Shown here piece after piece: positions 59,402 to 64,000 of a stretch of 64,000 nucleotides of DNA; within the stretch, counting starts at the first letter, position 1; each line of letters begins with the position of its first letter. A program made the position numbers and the translations under genes. Where the stretch lies: positions 186,001-250,000 of the forward strand of contig NZ_JACHTE010000001.1 of assembly GCF_014145395.1 (NCBI RefSeq), read 5' to 3'. This stretch comes from Marilutibacter penaei (GTDB lineage Bacteria; Pseudomonadota; Gammaproteobacteria; Xanthomonadales; Xanthomonadaceae). The notes beneath the pieces were generated by a model, which was not told the origin of the DNA, ran no database searches, and saw only the letters and a list, made by a program, of their open reading frames with translations.

Positions 59402-60199
59402 TCAGTGCGCGTCTTCCGACAGGCTCAGGTACACGATCGACAGCATCATGAAGATGAAGGCCTGCAGCGGGATCACCAGCAGGTGGAACAGCATCCAGCC
59501 GAGGCCGAACGCGCCGCCGGCCAGCGCCCCGATGATGCCGGCGCCGCCGAGCACCCAGATCAGCAGGAACACGATCTCGCCGCCGAACATGTTGCCGAAC
59601 AGTCGCATCGCCAGCGAGATCGGCTTGCTCAGCCACTCGACGATGTTGAGGATCAGGTTGAACGGCATCATCCACTTGCCGAACGGGGCGGTCAGGAATT
59701 CCTTGGTGAAGCCGCCGAAGCCCTTCGCGCGGATCGCGAAGAACAGCATCAGGAAGAACACGCTGATCGACATGCCGAGGGTCGCGTTGACGTCGGCGGT
59801 CGGGACCGGCTTCCAGTAATGCACGCCCATCAGTTCGAGCGGCTTGGCGATGAAGTCTGCCGGGATCATCTTCAGCAGGTTCATCATCAGGATCCAGAAG
59901 AACAGGGTGATCGCGATGGGCGTCACCAGCTTGCTCGGACCGTGGTAGGTGTCGCGCGCCTGCTTGTCGACGAATTCCAGGCAGATCTCGACGAAGGCCT
60001 GCCACTTGCCCGGCACGCCCGGGGTCGCCTTGCGGGTCGCCGCCCAGAACGCGAACACGATCACCAGCCCCATCAGGACCGCGGTGACCAGGGTGTCCAC
60101 GTGCAGGGTCCAGAACGTGCCTTCGCCCACCGAAGCCGTGAGGTTCTGCAGGTGGTGCTGGATGTAGCCGGTGGGTGTCAGTTCAGCCTCGCCCGCCAT
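59402..60199 (-). CDS. atpB: ATP synthase Fo subunit a
   Basis: The 265-residue proton-channel subunit with five or six helices; the essential arginine lies in ISLAMRLFGNMFGGEIVFLL, and GWMLFHLLVIPLQAFIFMML contains the conserved Gln of the last helix. N-terminal TGYIQHHLQNLTASVGEGTF is the usual amphipathic part for γ-proteobacterial a. Confidence 0.97.
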   Translation of the reverse strand: MAGEAELTPTGYIQHHLQNLTASVGEGTFWTLHVDTLVTAVLMGLVIVFAFWAATRKATPGVPGKWQAFVEICLEFVDKQARDTYHGPSKLVTPIAITLFFWILMMNLLKMIPADFIAKPLELMGVHYWKPVPTADVNATLGMSISVFFLMLFFAIRAKGFGGFTKEFLTAPFGKWMMPFNLILNIVEWLSKPISLAMRLFGNMFGGEIVFLLIWVLGGAGIIGALAGGAFGLGWMLFHLLVIPLQAFIFMMLSIVYLSLSEDAH

Positions 60200-60232
60200 G
60201 TGTCCTGGATCCTGAAAGTTGGGGAATTTGAT

Positions 60233-60613
60233 TCAACGCCGGGTCATGGCGTACATCTGCACGCCAAGGCCGAGGACCAGCCCAAGCAGCAGCGGCAGCG
60301 GCGGCAGGCGCCAGACCACCAGGCCCGACAACAGCACCGCGCCGACGACGACCCACTTGGCCAGCGCGCCGATGAACCAGCGCACCAGGACCGAAGCCGC
60401 GGGCTGCACGCCACCGCCGACCATCAGTCGCGCGGAGACGATGCCGCCCAGGAGCACGGCCACCCCGCCCAGCAGTGCCGATGTGGCGTGCGCAACCCCC
60501 TGGAGCAGGAAGAGCAGCGCCAGTATCGCTGCCGCTCCTGCCTGCCAGGCGAGCGTTCTGCGCGCCAGGCGTTGGCCTGCTTTCAGGGGATCGTACACGC
60601 GGGACTCGATCAC
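60233..60613 (-). CDS. atpI: ATP synthase subunit I
   Basis: A roughly 126-residue four-helix protein at the head of the atp operon matching AtpI in size, position and character (AAAILALLFLLQGVAHATSA, GGVAVLLGGIVSARLMVG, WVVVGAVLLSGLVVW, PLLLGLVLGLGVQMYAMTRR). AtpI assists c-ring assembly. The start is uncertain: the reading frame is open to 60682, but that lies upstream of the promoter, so GTG at 60613 (VIESRVYDPL) or 60598 is more plausible. Confidence 0.8.
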   Translation of the reverse strand: MIESRVYDPLKAGQRLARRTLAWQAGAAAILALLFLLQGVAHATSALLGGVAVLLGGIVSARLMVGGGVQPAASVLVRWFIGALAKWVVVGAVLLSGLVVWRLPPLPLLLGLVLGLGVQMYAMTRR

Positions 60614-60644
60614 GATGGACAAAACCGCCCGGGTGAGCCGCGAG

Positions 60645-60673
60645 AGTATAGGCTGCAATGTCCCCACGGGCAA
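60645..60673 (-). promoter_or_regulatory. σ70 promoter of the atp operon
   Basis: On the minus strand TTGCCC (60673-60668), a 17-base spacer and TATACT (60650-60645) form a good housekeeping promoter, placing transcription start near 60638 and 25-40 bases before the likely atpI start. Confidence 0.65.
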
Positions 60674-60775
60674 CCGGGACAAGTCCCGGCCGTAAGGAGT
60701 GATGCGCCTCGCGGCGATTGACGCGGCCTATGTGAACACGCGGAAGAATCGATGGGATTTCACCCGTCATCGCCT

Positions 60776-60794
60776 CATAATGAGAATCATTACT
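60776..60794. promoter_or_regulatory. Fur box
   Basis: CATAATGAGAATCATTACT matches 15 of 19 positions of the Fur consensus GATAATGATAATCATTATC and stands out in a GC-rich region. It ends 17 bases before the DUF2061 start codon, so iron repression of that gene is expected. Confidence 0.75.
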
Positions 60795-60811
60795 ATTTGA
60801 GGGCGGGCGAC

Positions 60812-61027
60812 ATGACGAAGACCTTCAGCTTCGCGGCCGTGCATTTCAGCGTGGCATTCGCCGTGGGTTACCTGATGACCGGCAGTATCTGGGTCGGCGG
60901 CGCGATGGCGCTGGTGGAGCCTGCCTGCAATACGGTGGCGTTCCACTTCCACGAAAAGGTCTGGTCGCGCATCGAGCGCCGGCGCCGGCTGCGGACGGCG
61001 GCACGGGACGGCCTCCTCGCCGGCTGA
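60812..61027 (+). CDS. DUF2061 family small membrane protein
   Basis: A 71-residue protein with KTFSFAAVHFSVAFAVGYLM and GSIWVGGAMALVEPACNTVA, the two hydrophobic halves and the EP/N-x-x-x-(Y/F)-(Y/F)-HE-(K/R) pattern (FHFHEKVW) of DUF2061. The function of this family is unknown. ATG at 60812 follows GAGGGCGGG and lies just past the Fur box, which is the only clue: an iron-responsive role. The longer frame from 60752 would run through the Fur box and is rejected. Confidence 0.8.
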   Translation: MTKTFSFAAVHFSVAFAVGYLMTGSIWVGGAMALVEPACNTVAFHFHEKVWSRIERRRRLRTAARDGLLAG

Positions 61028-61132
61028 AGAAGGCCTCCGGCATCCACGGCACCACGCGTGCGGAACCTTTCCGTGGCCGGCGGGTCCCAGCTTGCGGTGC
61101 CGCCCTCTCCTCGTCTTGGCGCGGGACCCCTG

Positions 61133-61157
61133 GAAGCCCCGGCCATGCCGGGGCTTC
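61133..61157. terminator. Hairpin between DUF2061 and lpdA
   Basis: GAAGCCCCGGC-CAT-GCCGGGGCTTC is a perfect 11-base stem with a 3-base loop, 10 bases past the lpdA stop on the minus strand. It probably terminates lpdA and, read the other way (followed by TTCG), DUF2061. Confidence 0.7.
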
Positions 61158-61166
61158 TTCGTGGGC

Positions 61167-62987
61167 TTACTTCTTCCGCTTCGGGATGTACAGGTCGGTG
61201 ATGGTGCCCTCGTAGACCTCGGCGGCCATCGCCACGCTCTCGCCCAGCGTCGGGTGCGGGTGCACGGTGTGGCCGATGTCGCCCGCCTCGCAACCCATCT
61301 CGATCGCCAGCGCCAGTTCGGAGATCAGGTCACCGGCATGCACGCCGACGATGCCGGCACCGATGATGCGATGGGTCGCCTCGTCGAAGATGAGCTTGGT
61401 CGTGCCTTCGGTACGGCCGATGCCGATGGCGCGACCGCTGGCCGCCCACGGGAACTTGCCGACGCCGACTTTCAGCCCCTTCGCCTTGGCTTCGGTCTCG
61501 GTGACGCCCACCCAGGCGATCTCCGGATCGGTGTAGGCGACCGACGGGATCACCCGCGCGACCCATTCCTTCTTCTCGCCCGCGGCGACTTCTGCAGCGA
61601 GCTTGCCCTCGTGCGTGGCCTTGTGCGCGAGCATCGGCTGGCCGACCAGGTCGCCGATGGCGAAGATGTGCGGCACGTTGGTGCGCATCTGCCGGTCGAC
61701 CGGGATGAAGCCGCGCTCGGTCACCTGCACGCCGGCCTTGTCGGCATCGAGCTTGCCGCCGTTCGGCGCGCGGCCGACCGCCACCAGCACGCGGTCCCAG
61801 GTACCGGATTCGAGCGCCGGCTTCTGGCCTTCGTCGGCGCTCTCGAAGTGCACGGTGATGCCCTTCTTGCCGGCCTCGACCTTCGCGGCCTTCGTCTTCA
61901 GGTGGACGCTGACGCCCTGCCTCTTCAGCCGGTCCGCGAGCGGCTTGACCAGGTCCTTGTCGGCCCCCGGCATGAGCTGGTCCATGAACTCGACCACGGT
62001 GACTTCGGCGCCCAGCGCGCGGTAGACCGTGGCCATCTCCAGGCCGATGATGCCGCCGCCCACGACCAGCAGCGACTTCGGCACGTCGGCGAGTTCCAGC
62101 GCGTCGGTCGAGTCCATCACGCGCGGGTCGTCCCACGGGAAGTTCGGCAGCTTCACCGCCTGCGAGCCCGCGGCGATGATGCACTGCTCGAAGCGCAGCA
62201 CCTGCGTCGCGCCATCGGCACCGGCGATCTCCATTTCATTCGGCGACAGGAACCGGCCGACGCCCTGCACCACCCGCACCTTGCGCTGCTTGGCCATGCC
62301 GGCCAGGCCGCCGGTGAGCCGGTCGACGACCTTCTCCTGCTTGAACGTCCGCAGCGTGTCGATGTCGATCTTCGGCTTGCCGAAGCTGATGCCGATCTCG
62401 GCCGAGTGCGCGGTTTCCTCGATCAGCGCGGCGGCGTGCAGCAATGCCTTCGAGGGGATGCAACCCACGTTGAGGCAGACGCCGCCCAGGCTCGGGTAGC
62501 GCTCGACCAGCACGGTATCGAGGTCGAGGTCGGCGGCGCGGAATGCGGCGGTGTAGCCACCGGGGCCGGAGCCGAGCACGACGATGCGGCATTCGATGTC
62601 GGCCTTGCGGCCACTGGCGCCGGCCGCCGTCGGCGCCGGCGACGTTGCCGAAGCCGCCGGGGCGGGCGCGGGGGCTGGGGCCGCGGCAGGCGCGGGCGCG
62701 GAGGCGCCACTGGACGCCGACGCAGGCGCTGCGGCGTCACGACCCCCTTCGGCCTCGAGGATGGCGATGACATCGCCTTCGGAGACCTCGTCGCCCACCT
62801 TGATCTTCAGCTCTTTGACCACGCCTGCGGAGGGCGAGGGCACTTCCATCGTCGCCTTGTCGGACTCAAGCGTGACCAGCCCCTGGTCGGCGCTTACGGT
62901 GTCACCCACCGCCACCAGCAACTCGATGACGGGGACACCGTCGTAGTCGCCGATGTCGGGAACCTTTACTTCGATCTCGTTTGCCAT
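61167..62987 (-). CDS. lpdA: Dihydrolipoyl dehydrogenase with N-terminal lipoyl domain
   Basis: A 606-residue E3 component of 2-oxoacid dehydrogenase complexes. N-terminal lipoyl domain with Lys44 in [13 protein letters not shown], then an Ala/Pro-rich linker (residues ~85-125), FAD motif [20 protein letters not shown], redox-active [22 protein letters not shown] motif [20 protein letters not shown], and the C-terminal His-Glu in [13 protein letters not shown]. The lipoyl fusion is typical of PDH-linked E3 in Xanthomonas and Neisseria relatives; an E2 gene is expected beyond the window. Start [15 protein letters not shown]. Confidence 0.95.
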   Translation of the reverse strand: MANEIEVKVPDIGDYDGVPVIELLVAVGDTVSADQGLVTLESDKATMEVPSPSAGVVKELKIKVGDEVSEGDVIAILEAEGGRDAAAPASASSGASAPAPAAAPAPAPAPAASATSPAPTAAGASGRKADIECRIVVLGSGPGGYTAAFRAADLDLDTVLVERYPSLGGVCLNVGCIPSKALLHAAALIEETAHSAEIGISFGKPKIDIDTLRTFKQEKVVDRLTGGLAGMAKQRKVRVVQGVGRFLSPNEMEIAGADGATQVLRFEQCIIAAGSQAVKLPNFPWDDPRVMDSTDALELADVPKSLLVVGGGIIGLEMATVYRALGAEVTVVEFMDQLMPGADKDLVKPLADRLKRQGVSVHLKTKAAKVEAGKKGITVHFESADEGQKPALESGTWDRVLVAVGRAPNGGKLDADKAGVQVTERGFIPVDRQMRTNVPHIFAIGDLVGQPMLAHKATHEGKLAAEVAAGEKKEWVARVIPSVAYTDPEIAWVGVTETEAKAKGLKVGVGKFPWAASGRAIGIGRTEGTTKLIFDEATHRIIGAGIVGVHAGDLISELALAIEMGCEAGDIGHTVHPHPTLGESVAMAAEVYEGTITDLYIPKRKK

Positions 62988-63016
62988 TGCGGGGGCTCTC
63001 CAGTCAGGCGCGCGTG

Positions 63017-64000
63017 TCAGCGTTCGCGCGCGTCGTCGTTTTCTGTATCCGTTTCGCGCTCGACAGGTTCGGGCGCATCGGCACCGCCCCCCTGTTGAAC
63101 GTCCAGCGTGGCGTCGTTGGATGCAAGCGCCGCGCGCTCGTCGTGCTCCAGCTGCGGGGTGTCCTCATCCACCGCCTCGCAGCCGGCTTCGTTGCGCCTG
63201 AAGGCAGCCAGGGCGGTCTCGTCCCGTACGCCGAAGGCACTGCGCAGGTGCAGGTCCCGTTGCGGGAACGGGATTTCGATACCGTGACGCGCCAGCGCCG
63301 ACTCGAGCGCCCACAGATAGGCGGCCTTGACCGCGGACGGACGCTTGGTGGCCTCGGCGGTCAGCCATGGCACCAAAGCGAAGTTCAGGCTGCTGTCGCC
63401 GAATTCCATCAACCACACCTGCGGCTTGCGGGGTCCGTCCATCTCCAGCGTGAACGGCACCTCCGCCGCAGCCTCGAGTGCCGCTTTCTTCACCAGCTCC
63501 TTGTCGGTGCCGTAGGCGACCCCGAACGGCACGCGGATCCGGCGGGACACGTCGCGATAGGTCCAGTTGACGACACGCCCGCTGACGAACTCCGAGTTCG
63601 GCACCAGGATGTCGATGTTGTCGTTGGTGACGATGCGCGTCGCCCGGATCTGGATGGCATGGACCTCGCCATGCACCCCCGACTCGAGTTCGACGAAATC
63701 GCCGACCTTGAGCGAACGGTCGAACAGCAGGATCAGCCCGGAGACGAAGTTGTTGAAGATCGCCTGCAGGCCGAAGCCCAGGCCCACGCCCAGCGCGCCG
63801 GCGAACAGGGTGAACTTCGCCATCGGGATGCCGACCAGTTCCAGCGCGACCAGCAGGCCGACCGCGATCAGTACGTAATGGACGACACGCGAGAGGGTGT
63901 ACAGCGATGCGCGGCTCGCCGTGGGCTGGCGTTCGCCATAGCGGGTCAGTGCGCGTCGCAACAGCGCGGACACCACGATGGCGACCAGCAGCGCGACAAT
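63017..64000 (-). CDS. MscS family mechanosensitive channel (5' end beyond window)
   Basis: C-terminal portion of a small-conductance mechanosensitive channel. The pore helix and β-domain are clear: [60 protein letters not shown] and [22 protein letters not shown]-terminal tail of ~100 residues is acidic and unstructured-looking ([16 protein letters not shown] to TENDDARER). The frame is open to base 64000 (ending with hydrophobic [13 protein letters not shown]), so the start and probably an N-terminal membrane domain lie outside. Confidence 0.9.
   Translation of the reverse strand: MVALLVAIVVSALLRRALTRYGERQPTASRASLYTLSRVVHYVLIAVGLLVALELVGIPMAKFTLFAGALGVGLGFGLQAIFNNFVSGLILLFDRSLKVGDFVELESGVHGEVHAIQIRATRIVTNDNIDILVPNSEFVSGRVVNWTYRDVSRRIRVPFGVAYGTDKELVKKAALEAAAEVPFTLEMDGPRKPQVWLMEFGDSSLNFALVPWLTAEATKRPSAVKAAYLWALESALARHGIEIPFPQRDLHLRSAFGVRDETALAAFRRNEAGCEAVDEDTPQLEHDERAALASNDATLDVQQGGGADAPEPVERETDTENDDARER

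Noticed and set aside
60614-60682. N-terminal extension of AtpI from a TTG at 60682
   Set aside because: It would begin upstream of the promoter's −10 element, so it would not be transcribed.

Overview
The window is a GC-rich (roughly two thirds G+C) bacterial chromosome segment. The order atpIBEFHAGDC, glmU, a σ54/MacB-type efflux module and glmS, with a lipoyl-domain-bearing dihydrolipoyl dehydrogenase beyond the atp genes, points to Gammaproteobacteria of the Xanthomonadaceae/Lysobacteraceae type (Lysobacter- or Luteimonas-like). That placement is inferred from gene order, codon use and protein style, not from a database search. I see no rRNA, tRNA, CRISPR array or transposase.

Bases 1-23700 hold an accessory acyl-CoA catabolic island built from two divergent operon pairs, each with its own IclR-type regulator; the two regulators are paralogues of equal length. 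Left pair: a minus-strand operon (ComB-like phosphatase, APH-type kinase, FadJ-like enzyme, thiolase, three acyl-CoA dehydrogenases, MaoC hydratase) faces a plus-strand operon (ACAD10/11-like dehydrogenase, IclR, quinone oxidoreductase, acyl-CoA ligase). Two copies of a GTTCC-N7-GGAAC palindrome flank the promoters between them. Right pair: two SDRs and a TonB-dependent receptor face IclR, a permease, a hotdog thioesterase and a zinc alcohol dehydrogenase, with degenerate versions of the same palindrome. Together they look like uptake, activation and β-oxidation of an unidentified carboxylic acid. The separate kinase plus ACAD10/11-like dehydrogenase suggests a 4-hydroxyacyl-CoA phosphorylation/elimination route like levulinate LvaA/LvaC.

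Bases 23700-34700 hold small membrane proteins, a formylglycine-generating enzyme with a cytoplasmic-looking sulfatase, a 1 kb non-coding block with two structured repeat elements and a six-copy ~43 bp tandem array, a trimeric autotransporter with a collagen-like stalk, and a NarL-type two-component system.

Bases 33900-39820 are the most unusual part: a tightly overlapping minus-strand operon starting with four RebB (R-body/killing-trait)-like small proteins, followed by small unknown proteins, a membrane protein, a nitrilase-superfamily hydrolase and a protein with a PD-(D/E)XK-like pattern. A regulator-like protein lies convergent to its end. It has palindromic upstream sites and hairpins between the reb-like genes.

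Bases 39820-64000 are mostly core genome: glmS; a σ54-promoted adaptor/ABC/MacB-like transporter with its own NtrC-type regulator and sensor kinase; glmU; a cell-envelope glycosyltransferase-like protein with GtrA; the complete F1Fo ATP synthase operon with visible promoter and terminator; a DUF2061 gene behind a Fur box; lpdA; and a truncated MscS channel at the right edge.
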